From Bacillus pumilus (lineage in GTDB: Bacteria > Bacillota > Bacilli > Bacillales > Bacillaceae), in assembly GCF_009937765.1 (NCBI RefSeq), contig NZ_CP047089.1, positions 452,272 through 516,271 of the forward strand: DNA of 64,000 nt. Reading direction: 5' to 3'. Numbering within the stretch: the first letter of the stretch is position 1; each line of letters opens with the position of its first letter. The notes under the pieces were generated by a model. The model did no database searches. It saw nothing but the letters and a program-made list of their open reading frames with translations, and was not told the origin of the DNA. Shown piece after piece: positions 32,704 to 42,382 of this stretch. The translations under genes and the position numbers were made by a program.

Positions 32704-34959
32704 ATGATTGAAGAAGCCGTTCAGAAGAAAAGTATCGTTGAGTGTTTAAAGAACCACGATCAAAAAATAGAAATTTTGTTGAGGATAGATGATGATAGGC
32801 CATTAGAAGGTCGATTATTTTATTTACTCATGAGAGAAAGGGTCTCAAAGCAGGAAGTATACCTTCCTCTTAAACATCTAGTGGAAAATCAATTTCAAAT
32901 AGAGCTTCATGAAGATTCTTTCTCGAATAAAATGGAACAAGGGCAAACGTACAACTTATATGTGACGGATTTTTCTGAGATGCTGACTGATAGTAGTGAG
33001 AATGAAGATGAAACCGAAGACTCTTCATATGATTCTGAGGGTGATGACGAAGAGGTTGAATTGGAGGAGGAAGAAGACCAATTCACAAGTGAAAACAACC
33101 AGTATTATAAGTGTCGTCTAAGGCTAGATGTGGAGATGCCTGAACTCTGTTTCATAGAAAATAAAAGTGCAATGCTCCTTGCTGTACCATATCGTACGGA
33201 TAAAGGTAATGCTTCTATTAAGATCAAGAGAGAAATGAAGGTCAAGAAAACGAATCAGATATCACTTAATGAGACCAATCTCCTTACTATAAGTGGATAT
33301 TGTGGTGTCATAAGTGCTGAGCACTCTTATCGAATCAAAAACATTCAAATTCTGTTTAAAAGGGGCGAAGTGGAGCATCGGTTCCCCGTAAACTATCAGC
33401 GAAAAAGTGATGTGGATGGTTATAGAACGGATGGGGAGATCCCGGAAATATATCCATTCAACGTTGAAGTTCCTTTAGGAGGATTAACTTATTCTACAGA
33501 TAAGAGATATATCTATAGAATGTATTTAGAATTTATATGTGAAGTTAATGGAACAGAAGAGACTTTAACAACACCATCTCTTGTGTTTGGAGATCGATCT
33601 ATTCAACTAAAGGGACTCGTCCAAATACAAAAGCAGAATAATGTCCCAATTCGATATGAGGTGTATCGAAAGAAAAAGAGACGACAAACGCTAGGCATTC
33701 GAATCAATGATTATACAATGAAGACTCGTGTGAAGTACTACGTCAAAAGCAAGTGGAAGAAGTTCAAAAAGCAAATCGGTAAAATAAAGAAAGTCCGTAA
33801 CCGTCTTGTGACAAGTACCTTCAAAACGACCTTTCAGCTTGCGAGCAAGCTGTCTGTGAAAAAGAAAACTGTTGTTTTTGAAAGTTTTAATGGAAAACAA
33901 TTTAGTTGTAACCCGCGTGGGATCTATGAGTATATGAAAGAAAATCATCCAGAATATACGTTGATCTGGAGCGTGAAAAAAGGGCATGAAGCACCGTTTA
34001 AGGAAAAGGGCATCTACTATATCAATCGTCTGTCATTGAAATGGATTTTTGCAATGGCAAGAGCCGAATATTGGGTCGTCAACAGCCGTTTACCTCTATG
34101 GGTTCCAAAACCAGAGCATACAACATACTTGCAGACATGGCACGGTACACCGTTAAAACGACTGGCGATGGATATGGACGAGGTGCATATGCCTGGAACA
34201 AACACGAAGAAATACAAAAAGAATTTCACGAAAGAAGCATCGAATTGGGACTACCTCATATCTCCCAACGCTTACTCGACTGAAATCTTTACACGTGCCT
34301 TCCAATTTCAAAAGACCATGATTGAGTCAGGATATCCGAGAAATGACTTCCTTCATAATCAAAACAATGAAGAAACGATGAGAGCACTCAAACAAAAGAT
34401 GAACCTGCCACTTGATAAAAAATTGATCTTATATGCTCCGACATGGAGAGACGATCAATTTTATAAAAAAGGGCAGTACAAATTTGATTTAGATCTTGAT
34501 TTGCATGAGATGAGAGCTGCACTTGGAGATGAATATATCATTATTCTGCGCATGCACTATTTAGTTGCTGAAAACTTTGATTTAGGACCATATGAAGGCT
34601 TTGCCTATGACTTCTCTCATTACGAAGACATTAGAGACCTTTATATGATTTCTGATCTGCTCATCACAGATTACTCATCTGTGTTCTTTGATTATGCAAA
34701 CCTCAAACGTCCGATGCTATTCTATGTGCCAGACATCGAAACATATCGTGACAAGCTGAGAGGCTTCTACTTCGACTTTGAACAAGAAGCACCTGGACCT
34801 CTTGTGAAAGAAACAGCCAGCGTCATTGACTGGGTAAGAGAAACAGAACAGCCGATCTTTACTTTGCCAGCTTCATTCGCACCGTTTTATGAGAAATTCT
34901 GTTACTTAGAGAGCGGGGAGTCTTCGCAACGTGTGGTGAAGACTGTTTTTAAATATTAA
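32704..34959 (+). CDS. tagF: Wall teichoic acid poly(glycerol-phosphate) polymerase TagF
   Basis: A 751-residue peripheral membrane enzyme that extends the polyglycerol-phosphate chain from CDP-glycerol. The C-terminal catalytic domain (about 375-751) shows FESFNGKQFSCNPRGIYEYM, QTWHGTPLKRL, GYPRNDFL, YAPTWRDD and ITDYSSVFFDY. The N-terminal half (1-300) is a beta-rich domain that contains a strikingly acidic stretch at about residues 97-124 (runs of E and D). Basic helices at about 345-375 probably give membrane contact. Length matches B. subtilis TagF (746). A strong terminator follows, whereas in B. subtilis the tag exporter genes lie next. Confidence 0.95.
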   Translation: MIEEAVQKKSIVECLKNHDQKIEILLRIDDDRPLEGRLFYLLMRERVSKQEVYLPLKHLVENQFQIELHEDSFSNKMEQGQTYNLYVTDFSEMLTDSSENEDETEDSSYDSEGDDEEVELEEEEDQFTSENNQYYKCRLRLDVEMPELCFIENKSAMLLAVPYRTDKGNASIKIKREMKVKKTNQISLNETNLLTISGYCGVISAEHSYRIKNIQILFKRGEVEHRFPVNYQRKSDVDGYRTDGEIPEIYPFNVEVPLGGLTYSTDKRYIYRMYLEFICEVNGTEETLTTPSLVFGDRSIQLKGLVQIQKQNNVPIRYEVYRKKKRRQTLGIRINDYTMKTRVKYYVKSKWKKFKKQIGKIKKVRNRLVTSTFKTTFQLASKLSVKKKTVVFESFNGKQFSCNPRGIYEYMKENHPEYTLIWSVKKGHEAPFKEKGIYYINRLSLKWIFAMARAEYWVVNSRLPLWVPKPEHTTYLQTWHGTPLKRLAMDMDEVHMPGTNTKKYKKNFTKEASNWDYLISPNAYSTEIFTRAFQFQKTMIESGYPRNDFLHNQNNEETMRALKQKMNLPLDKKLILYAPTWRDDQFYKKGQYKFDLDLDLHEMRAALGDEYIIILRMHYLVAENFDLGPYEGFAYDFSHYEDIRDLYMISDLLITDYSSVFFDYANLKRPMLFYVPDIETYRDKLRGFYFDFEQEAPGPLVKETASVIDWVRETEQPIFTLPASFAPFYEKFCYLESGESSQRVVKTVFKY

Positions 34960-34973
34960 ATATGATATTGCAT

Positions 34974-35028
34974 GCATAAATCACTTAATACACACTTTTT
35001 GTGTATTTTGACTGATTTATGCTTTTTT
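34974..35028 (+). terminator. Strong terminator after tagF
   Basis: Outer stem GCATAAATCA / TGATTTATGC (34974-34983, 35013-35022), inner stem around AATACACA / TGTGTATT, then six T residues. Confidence 0.88.
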
Positions 35029-35151
35029 CGAGTAGACACTAAACCTATTTTTTAAAATAGTTGTTCGAAGTTTACGAGAAAAAAGAATTATTTTTGTCCA
35101 CTTTTATTTGCAACAGGATAGAATATTTAGGTACAAGTATTGAAAAAATTG

Positions 35152-35180
35152 TTGTTTTTACACATGTGAAAACCTATAAT
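35152..35180 (+). promoter_or_regulatory. Sigma A promoter of the accessory glycan operon
   Basis: TTGTTT (35152-35157) and TATAAT (35175-35180) with 17-base spacing, 80 bases before the proposed start of the first glycosyltransferase. It makes the block 35.2-46.3 kb independent of tagDEF. Confidence 0.65.
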
Positions 35181-35259
35181 TGTATATATAGTAGAGATTT
35201 TGTTAAAATATGAATCTGTTTCTAAAATTGTTCGTCAATTGAAAGTGAAGGGGATCATT

Positions 35260-36465
35260 TTGTCCAAAAGAATTTTGCTTATCACTCAAAATTTTTACCC
35301 TGAAATTGGTAGTGCGGGTAATAGGCTTAAAAATATTTATTTAATGCTACAGAGAAAAGGTTATGATGTAAGGGTCTTAACAACTCACCCAAGTTATCCT
35401 GAAAAGAACTTCTATCATAATGATAAATTTTGGGATGAGGAAGAATTAAATAATGAAGATAAAAGAATTATAAGAGTTGCAGTGAAAAATAAGAAATATT
35501 CGTTTAGCTTTTTAAATAGACTTATCTATTATCTAGAAATTATGTCGAGAATGATCATATTTATTTTTAGAGATAAAAATAAATATGATCTAATTTATGT
35601 TACAACGCCTCCGATATTTGTTGCACTTTCTGGAGTAATTGCAAAACACAAATATAAGGCGAAAATGATTTTAGATATTAGAGATTTATGGCCAGATTCA
35701 TTAAAAGGCGTAGGTATTTTCAAACATTCTTTAATTATTTGGTTTTTTAAAAAAGTTGAAAAATATATATATAAAAAATCTGATCATATTGTAATAAATA
35801 GCAAAGGATTCCAAAAATATCTGGTGGATCAAAAAGAAAAAATAACATTCATTCCAAACTCAGCAAGAAAAGAAGAGTTACCTAAAAATGATAAGAAAAC
35901 AACAGAACAATTTACGGTTGTTTTTGCTGGTAATCTAGGGTTAGCCCAAGATATAAGCGTCTTTGAGAATATTGTAGGGAAACTTAAAGATCATAATATT
36001 AAAGTGATAATTATCGGTTATGGGGTTAATAAACAAAAACTTGAGAAATCTATTGCTGAAAAAAACTTTCAACATGTTGAATTCATTATACCAGTGTCAA
36101 GAAAAGAATGTCTGGAAATAATGGCACAATGTGATGTCGGTATAGCAACTCTTAATCACTCGGTAATCTTTGAGACAGTTCTTCCTGGGCGTATTATAGA
36201 CTATTTAACTTGTAAATTACCTGTAGTCGCATCAGTCTCGGGCTATTCAAAGGAGTTAATTGAACGAGAAAAAGTTGGTTTAATCGCAAGTACGAAAACT
36301 AGTAATGAAATGGTTTCTCATATTCTTCATTTATATAAAAATCCTAAACTAGTTGAAGCAATGAAAAATAATTGTCGCACGTTTATTGAAAAAAATTTTT
36401 TGTGGGATAATAATATACTGATATTAGATGAATTGATAAAAAAAATAATAAAAAAGGTTAATTAG
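35260..36465 (+). CDS. Family 4 glycosyltransferase (WbuB-like)
   Basis: About 401 residues. The N-terminal domain ITQNFYPEIGSAGNRLKN, LTTHPSYPEKNF and YVTTPPIFVAL, with ILDIRDLWPDSL, is typical of WbuB-type GT4 enzymes that use amino-sugar donors. The C-terminal domain has VFAGNLGLAQDI and IIGYGVNKQKL, and ends with a variant EX7E region (ETVLPGRIIDYL). A short amphipathic stretch suggests membrane contact. The frame opens at TTG 35200; TTG 35260, placed 6 bases after GAAGGGG and directly before the conserved SKRILLITQNF, is the better start. First gene of the AT-rich operon inserted between tagF and tagG. Donor and acceptor are not known. Confidence 0.85.
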   Translation: MSKRILLITQNFYPEIGSAGNRLKNIYLMLQRKGYDVRVLTTHPSYPEKNFYHNDKFWDEEELNNEDKRIIRVAVKNKKYSFSFLNRLIYYLEIMSRMIIFIFRDKNKYDLIYVTTPPIFVALSGVIAKHKYKAKMILDIRDLWPDSLKGVGIFKHSLIIWFFKKVEKYIYKKSDHIVINSKGFQKYLVDQKEKITFIPNSARKEELPKNDKKTTEQFTVVFAGNLGLAQDISVFENIVGKLKDHNIKVIIIGYGVNKQKLEKSIAEKNFQHVEFIIPVSRKECLEIMAQCDVGIATLNHSVIFETVLPGRIIDYLTCKLPVVASVSGYSKELIEREKVGLIASTKTSNEMVSHILHLYKNPKLVEAMKNNCRTFIEKNFLWDNNILILDELIKKIIKKVN

Positions 36466-36467
36466 TC

Positions 36468-37763
36468 ATGAAAAAAAATATATGTATGTTTGTTTGGAAC
36501 CACTTTACAAATGACGCTAGAGTAATGAGAGAATGTACAGCTTTGTCAGAAAAAGGATACAACGTAGACTTGATTTGTATACATGACCCGTCACTTAAAG
36601 ATTTAAAGAGACATGAAGAAATGAATGAAAGGTTTCATGTTTATCGGGTGAAGAGATTTCCAAAATGGATAGTATTATTTCATAACGTATTTAAATTGTT
36701 GAAAAGTAAGAAATATCTTTTGTTTTTGCTTTTTTTAGTTTGGATTTTGAGCGTATATTATCAACCGTTATCTACAATTATATTTACAATTTTCCTAATA
36801 ATTTTATTGAAAACTAAAATTAAAACTTTAATTATTCGAGGAAGTATTTTATGCAGAATGATATTGAAGGGTTTTAATAAAAAATATGATTTTTATCATT
36901 CTAATGATTTAAATACATTACTGCAAGGAGTTATATGCTCTAAGTTTAGACTTAATAAGAAAAAGCTAATCTATGACTCACATGAAGTTCAAACTAGTCG
37001 AACAGGATATGATAGTAAGTTCTACGGAGTGATGGAAAGTTTTCTTTTAAGATTTGTTGATCAAATGATTGTAGAAAATCATACAAGAGCAGAATATAAT
37101 AAAAAGCTTTATGGGTTTTACCCACAGGTAGTTCACAACTATCCATTTATTCAAAATAAATCAATAGGTCAAGTTAATTTACACAAAATCTTAGGAATCT
37201 CAGCGAAAGAAAAAATATTGTTGTATCAAGGAGGAATTCAAACCGGCAGAGGTTTAGAAAACTTAGTGAAAGCTGCTCCATATTTTACTGAAGGAACTTT
37301 GGTTTTTATTGGAGATGGGCGTATTAAAAATAAACTTATTCAATTAACTGAAGAAATGGATCTTTCTCATAAAGTTAAGTTCCTTCCAAAGGTCCCATTA
37401 GCAGAACTCCCTAAATATACAAAGAATGCATATTTAGGTTTTCAAGTTCTTAATAATGTCTGTTTTAATCATTATTCAGCTTCTTCAAATAAATTATTTG
37501 AGTATCTAATGAGCGGGGTACCAGTAGTTGCTTGTAATTTTCCAGAGATAAAAAAAGTAGTTGAAGGTAACAACGTGGGATTGTGTATTGATTCTCATGA
37601 TCATGAGGAAATTGCTAAGGCTGTAAACTATATGATTGAGCATCCTGAAAAAACTGCCGAACTTAGTACAAATGCTATTGAAGCAAGCAATCAGTACAAC
37701 TGGGAAAATGAAAAGGAAAACTTCACTCGCATCTACGAATCATTAGGAGGAGAAACTGCTTGA
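36468..37763 (+). CDS. Family 4-like glycosyltransferase with a hydrophobic insertion
   Basis: A 431-residue glycosyltransferase. The N-terminus FVWNHFTNDARVMRECTAL is typical of GT4-like enzymes. A hydrophobic stretch at about residues 85-125 could be two membrane-associated helices inserted in the first Rossmann domain. YDSHEVQ and VENHTRAEY follow, then the second domain with LLYQGGIQTGRGLENL, FIGDGRIKNKL and ASSNKLFEYLMSGVPVVA. It starts 2 bases after the previous stop, and its own end overlaps the small coiled-coil gene, so all are one operon. Substrates unknown. Confidence 0.85.
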   Translation: MKKNICMFVWNHFTNDARVMRECTALSEKGYNVDLICIHDPSLKDLKRHEEMNERFHVYRVKRFPKWIVLFHNVFKLLKSKKYLLFLLFLVWILSVYYQPLSTIIFTIFLIILLKTKIKTLIIRGSILCRMILKGFNKKYDFYHSNDLNTLLQGVICSKFRLNKKKLIYDSHEVQTSRTGYDSKFYGVMESFLLRFVDQMIVENHTRAEYNKKLYGFYPQVVHNYPFIQNKSIGQVNLHKILGISAKEKILLYQGGIQTGRGLENLVKAAPYFTEGTLVFIGDGRIKNKLIQLTEEMDLSHKVKFLPKVPLAELPKYTKNAYLGFQVLNNVCFNHYSASSNKLFEYLMSGVPVVACNFPEIKKVVEGNNVGLCIDSHDHEEIAKAVNYMIEHPEKTAELSTNAIEASNQYNWENEKENFTRIYESLGGETA

Positions 37764-38059
37764 AAAATGAAATTGACTACAGAGCAAAAAGTGTCGAATT
37801 AGAAAGAGAGTTAGTTAGTTTGAAGAAAAGGATGCTTCAATATATCTCTGTCATGAAAGAAATAAACAATGAAGCTTTGTCCCTTGACAAAACAGCTGTT
37901 AAGGGTAAAGAAAAAGACCAGTTACTCTCTAAGTTACGAAGGGTAGAAAAGCAATTAGAAGTTACCGAACGCAAACTCTCTGCTTTGCAAAATTCAACAT
38001 TAGGTAAATTGACGTTAAAGTATTGGAATTTACGTAAACGGTTGAGAAGAGGGGTATAA
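37760..38059 (+). CDS. Small coiled-coil protein in the glycosyltransferase operon
   Basis: A 99-residue soluble protein, almost entirely charged heptad-like helix (about 5-75), ending with a basic, aromatic tail (LGKLTLKYWNLRKRLRRGV). There is no signal peptide or membrane segment. The start is TTG 37760, overlapping the preceding TGA, 8 bases after GGAGGAG, so translation is coupled. Similar helices and LKYW-type tails are, as I recall, often found fused to bacterial glycosyltransferases; the next gene also starts with a helical segment. A role as a membrane-docking or oligomerisation subunit for the neighbouring enzymes is inference. Confidence 0.75.
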   Translation: MKNEIDYRAKSVELERELVSLKKRMLQYISVMKEINNEALSLDKTAVKGKEKDQLLSKLRRVEKQLEVTERKLSALQNSTLGKLTLKYWNLRKRLRRGV

Positions 38060-38065
38060 AAGGAA

Positions 38066-40228
38066 ATGAAATTATTAGAACTACAGAAGGAGCTCGAAAG
38101 CTTCGAAACACAGTTGAAAAGAGAGCTGAAGCCAGAAGTTGTTGAAGTTGAAGAGCTAGTTAATGCGAGTCTCTGGTTCACTAATAATGATTCTGCTGCT
38201 CAAACATTTAATCAAGGTGAAAAATTTATCATTGCAACAAATAAAAAAGAGAAGACTTATCTTTCATTTAAAGAGCAGAATAATAGTTTCAAGATACTTC
38301 CTCAACAAGAAATACGGATATATCCAGAGGAAAGAATCAGTGTTGATTTCAGGGTCAAGACATATGGAGATATCAGTGTTTATTTAATTGTAATTGAATA
38401 CGATGAAAGTAAGAAACTAGCTACTGAAGTAGTGAAACCTAATCAAATGAAAGAATTTATCACCTCAAAAAACTCAAGAAATCTGAGGATCGCTTTAAAA
38501 ATTTCGGGAGAAGGTTTTATAGTTGTTGAAAGCATGAGAATTACTAGAAACCTTGATTTTGATGCCTCTTCTATTTCGAGAATGAACTTATCCCAACATC
38601 GTACTCCTCGCCATGTTTCAAAACCTCTTAAAGAATATAAGGTGGCATGTATTTTTGATGAATTCAGCATGACTTGTTTTAAAGAACAAGTGACGCTCAT
38701 TCCCTTTACTAAAGATAATTGGAAAGACGTATTGACACAAACCCCGCCAGATGTACTCATCGTTGAATCTGCATGGAAAGGTAATTTCGGTTCATGGGAG
38801 TATATGATTGGAAAATATAATAATCAAGATCAAAGCGAACTTATTGCTCTAGTTGAGTGGTGTAAGAGAAAGGGGATCCCAACTGCGTTTTGGAACAAGG
38901 AGGACCCAATTCACTTTGCAAAATTCATCCATACAGCAAAACTTTTTGATTATGTATTTACAACTGATCAAAATATGGTGAGTGAATACGTAAAAATTCT
39001 TGGAAGGCCTGCCGCGTATGCTTTACCTTTCTCAGCAGAGCCTAGACTGCATAATCCTATACAATTAAAGGAGAATAGAATAGATAAGGTTTGTTTTGCT
39101 GGTTCTTATTATGCAAACAGGCACGAAGATAGAAAGAGAGACATGGAACAAGTTTTGGATATTGCTGCTGAATTCGGTTTGGACATCTATGATCGAAACT
39201 ATACCTTAAATCAAAAAAAAGAAGAAGATTTTAGTTTCCCTAAAAGGTTTCAACAAAGTATTAAAGGGAGCTTGAAATATGATGAAATAGCTAAAGCTAA
39301 CAAAGGCTACAGGGTAATGTTAAATGTCAATAGTGTCAAAAATTCACCGACTATGTTTTCAAGGAGAGTATTCGAGGGGTTAGCTAGTGGGACTCCTATA
39401 TTAAGCAGTTATTCTGAAGGTATTAAAAGAATCTTTAAAGATATTGTCATGATATCAGAAGATGAGGAGACATTAAGACAACATTTGAAATCAGTGTTTA
39501 AAGACGAAACCTTCTATAGAAGTAAATCAATGGAAGGGATTAGGGAAGTACACTTAAATCATACCTACAAACATAGGCTCACTTATATGTTAGGTAAATT
39601 TGGATATGGTGTAAAAAAAGAAGAGAAGACTGTTGCAGTTATTTCAGTTGTACGCTCAAAGGAAGAAGCATTTAAAGTGATGAATCTTTTCAGGAAACAA
39701 TCTTGTGAGAATAAAAAACTTTTCTTGCTATTAGATAAATTCGATGGATATATTGATATCTTAAATCAATTTAATAATGGTTACATCAATGCTTATGTTC
39801 TCTCATATATGGATCATTACGATCGAATGGAGAACCTTGTCGATTCAGACTATGTCTCATATTTCTCACCTAGTCATTTTTATGGGGAACATTATTTGCT
39901 AGATTTATTGATTGCCACAGAATATAGTCAGGCTGAAATCATAGGGAAAGCAAATCATTTTGTTGGTGATGAAGGCGAAATTCATGAAGTCGGGCAGGGC
40001 GCAGAGTATGTGTATGTCAGCGACTTGAATATCCATAACTCTTTACTTCATAGACAAGTCTTTAAAGGAGTAGAACTAGTGAAAATTATTTCGGATTTTG
40101 AAAACAATATCTCTTTGTACTCGTACTTCAAGCAGGGGTATAGGCTTTTCAGTTCTGATAAGTTCAACTTTGTAAAAAGTCCCTCTTCAAATTCAACTGA
40201 AAAAATTGAGAATACTATAGAAATTTAG
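38066..40228 (+). CDS. CgeB/YkvP-like glycosyltransferase with N-terminal helix and beta domain
   Basis: A 720-residue protein. Residues 1-30 form a charged helix, 30-185 a beta-rich domain, and about 190-500 a glycosyltransferase of the CgeB/DUF3880 kind: VACIFDEFSMTCF, AFWNKEDPIHFAKF, VFTTDQNMV, VCFAGSYYANRHEDRKRDM and FSRRVFEGLASGTPILSSY. The last 200 residues (VAVISVVRSKEEAFKVMNLF onwards, with DYVSYFSP) resemble a degenerate GT2 fold. CgeB-like enzymes act on spore surface glycans and on S-layer or wall sugars. Third enzyme in the accessory operon. Precise activity unknown. Confidence 0.78.
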   Translation: MKLLELQKELESFETQLKRELKPEVVEVEELVNASLWFTNNDSAAQTFNQGEKFIIATNKKEKTYLSFKEQNNSFKILPQQEIRIYPEERISVDFRVKTYGDISVYLIVIEYDESKKLATEVVKPNQMKEFITSKNSRNLRIALKISGEGFIVVESMRITRNLDFDASSISRMNLSQHRTPRHVSKPLKEYKVACIFDEFSMTCFKEQVTLIPFTKDNWKDVLTQTPPDVLIVESAWKGNFGSWEYMIGKYNNQDQSELIALVEWCKRKGIPTAFWNKEDPIHFAKFIHTAKLFDYVFTTDQNMVSEYVKILGRPAAYALPFSAEPRLHNPIQLKENRIDKVCFAGSYYANRHEDRKRDMEQVLDIAAEFGLDIYDRNYTLNQKKEEDFSFPKRFQQSIKGSLKYDEIAKANKGYRVMLNVNSVKNSPTMFSRRVFEGLASGTPILSSYSEGIKRIFKDIVMISEDEETLRQHLKSVFKDETFYRSKSMEGIREVHLNHTYKHRLTYMLGKFGYGVKKEEKTVAVISVVRSKEEAFKVMNLFRKQSCENKKLFLLLDKFDGYIDILNQFNNGYINAYVLSYMDHYDRMENLVDSDYVSYFSPSHFYGEHYLLDLLIATEYSQAEIIGKANHFVGDEGEIHEVGQGAEYVYVSDLNIHNSLLHRQVFKGVELVKIISDFENNISLYSYFKQGYRLFSSDKFNFVKSPSSNSTEKIENTIEI

Positions 40229-40237
40229 GTGGTAAGC

Positions 40238-42370
40238 ATGAGGAAATTAAAGGTTCTTATATATGGTGATGTAGACTTGAACATAATGGATGGTTCAGCT
40301 GTTTGGCTAACATCCTTGGCAAATGTATTTAGTGCAGATGTAAATATAAAGGTAGATGTCATTCTTAAGGCTCCTATTATAAAAAAACAACTTATACAAG
40401 CACTAGAGGGTCTGTCTACAGTCAATTTGATTGATACGTTCAAAGTATTCTCTGATAGAACATTTGAGTCTCGAAAGAGAATGAATGTAGTAGAGGCAAG
40501 AGAAGTTATTGAAGAAATGGATTCCATCAATCATTATGATTTGATAGTTGCGAGAGGGAAAAACATTGTAAATGAGCTTGCTCAAAGCAGCCTAACCCAA
40601 AAGATGATACCTTATGTGACAGATTTTAATCATGATCGAGAGTTGATTAGCCATGCGGAAATTTCTCAATTAAAAGGTTTCTATGATGTATTTCCATATA
40701 TGTTTGTTCAAACGAACAGTATGAAAGAAACTCTAAAATCCATACTGAATGTCGATGGTGAGAAATTCAAACTCCTTTCACCTATGATTCCTAATTATAA
40801 AGGTACCCCTTCTTTTAAAAATGAAAATAATTCATTAATTTATGCAGGTAAATTTGCCGAAGATTGGTATACAGAAGAAATCCTTGATGCATTCTCAGAA
40901 ATCAAAAAGTTAGATTCTACCATTAATTTATATATAGCTGGAGACAAATTTCAAGGTGCTCTTAGAGACAGAAGAGATGAAATTATAACCAGACTGGAAA
41001 ACGAAAATGGGGTCAACTGGAGAGGGGCAATTTCAAGGAGTGAGGTTCAAGATTTACTCGAACAATCCGATATAGGGATTGCATGGAGAAGCAGCTTGAT
41101 CGATAATGATCAAAGTGTTGAGTTGTCTACTAAGTTATTGGAATATGGAAGAATGGGGAAGCCAATTCTACTTAGAAGAACAAAGCTTCATGAAGAGATA
41201 TTGGGAGAAGATTATCCAATGTTTGTGGATACCCTAGGAGATTTTGTTGAAGCAACAATTGAGCTCTTATATAATCGTAAACTTTATAAAAAGAGTGCAA
41301 AAGCAGTTTATGAAGCATGTGAAAAATATACTTTTAAGGAAGTGTATGAAGAATTAAAACCTCTGGTTTGGAGCTTTTATAAGGGGAAAACCAAAATTGT
41401 ATTTGCAGGTCATGACTTGAAATTTTTAAAGCATACAATAGATCACTTTGAAAATCATTCCTCTTACGATGTAGAAATTGATCAGTGGAAGGGTCATAAT
41501 ATTCATGATTCTGAAAGGTCTAAAAGATTAAGAGATTGGGCAGACATCGTTTTTTGTGAGTGGGGATTAGGAAATGCTGTTTGGTACTCTCAAAATAAAA
41601 GAGAAGGTCAGAAACTAGTCGTTAGAATGCATTTGCAAGAGCGAGAAACAGATTATCCTAGTCAATTTAATATTGAAAACATTGATCGTTTTATAGCAAT
41701 CTCACCATATATCTTTGAGGAGTTCTCAAGAGCTTGTAAGATTCCAAGGAACAAGATGACTATGATTTATAACATGATTGACACGGAGGTATTAAATCAA
41801 CCGAAAGAGAACCTTAAAGAACTCAATTACAACTTAGGTGTTTGCGGAGTACTTCCTTCTCGTAAAAGATTGGATAAGGCAATAGATATATTAGAAATCC
41901 TTTGGAGTATAGATGAGCGTTACAAACTTTACGTAAAAAGTAAACTTCCTAGCGATCTGCCGTGGATGAAAAATCGTCCAGAAGAAATGGAGTATTTTGA
42001 AAATTTATTTGATAGAATAGAGCAAGCCCCTTGGGGTAAAAATGTTATTTTTGAAAAGCACGGAGATGATATGGGTGAATGGTTCCGTAAAATTGGATAT
42101 GTATTATCAACCAGTGACTTTGAAAGTTTTCACCTTGCTCCCATGGAAGGGATGGCAACTGGTAGTATCCCAGTTGTTTTACATTGGAGAGGCTCTGAAA
42201 CAATTTATCCAAGTAATTATATTTTTAAAGACAAAGAAACGGCAGTAAATTATATTGTCAGTAATCAAGCCACTGAAAATCAAGCTTCTAGAAAGGCTTT
42301 CCCTGTAGAAAATTACGATATTCGAGTTATTAATAGTAAAATCGAGTCCTTAGTTGTTAATTTGCTTTAA
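40238..42370 (+). CDS. Glycosyltransferase with two tandem GT-B modules
   Basis: About 710 residues made of two consecutive GT4-like units. The first (1-390) has KVLIYGDVDLNIMDGSAVWL, ARGKNIVNEL, SLIYAGKFAEDWYTEEIL and LSTKLLEYGRMGKPILLRR. The second (about 392-710) has TKIVFAGHDLKFLKHTID, VFCEWGLGNAVWYS, VVRMHLQERETDYP, NLGVCGVLPSRKRLDKAI and FESFHLAPMEGMATGSIPV. The ATG at 40238 follows AGGTGG by 5 bases; the frame is open from GTG 40229, which lies within the ribosome site. Two modules suggest addition of two sugars in alternation or a repeat-forming enzyme (inference). Confidence 0.8.
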   Translation: MRKLKVLIYGDVDLNIMDGSAVWLTSLANVFSADVNIKVDVILKAPIIKKQLIQALEGLSTVNLIDTFKVFSDRTFESRKRMNVVEAREVIEEMDSINHYDLIVARGKNIVNELAQSSLTQKMIPYVTDFNHDRELISHAEISQLKGFYDVFPYMFVQTNSMKETLKSILNVDGEKFKLLSPMIPNYKGTPSFKNENNSLIYAGKFAEDWYTEEILDAFSEIKKLDSTINLYIAGDKFQGALRDRRDEIITRLENENGVNWRGAISRSEVQDLLEQSDIGIAWRSSLIDNDQSVELSTKLLEYGRMGKPILLRRTKLHEEILGEDYPMFVDTLGDFVEATIELLYNRKLYKKSAKAVYEACEKYTFKEVYEELKPLVWSFYKGKTKIVFAGHDLKFLKHTIDHFENHSSYDVEIDQWKGHNIHDSERSKRLRDWADIVFCEWGLGNAVWYSQNKREGQKLVVRMHLQERETDYPSQFNIENIDRFIAISPYIFEEFSRACKIPRNKMTMIYNMIDTEVLNQPKENLKELNYNLGVCGVLPSRKRLDKAIDILEILWSIDERYKLYVKSKLPSDLPWMKNRPEEMEYFENLFDRIEQAPWGKNVIFEKHGDDMGEWFRKIGYVLSTSDFESFHLAPMEGMATGSIPVVLHWRGSETIYPSNYIFKDKETAVNYIVSNQATENQASRKAFPVENYDIRVINSKIESLVVNLL

Positions 42371-42382
42371 TGGGGGATATAT

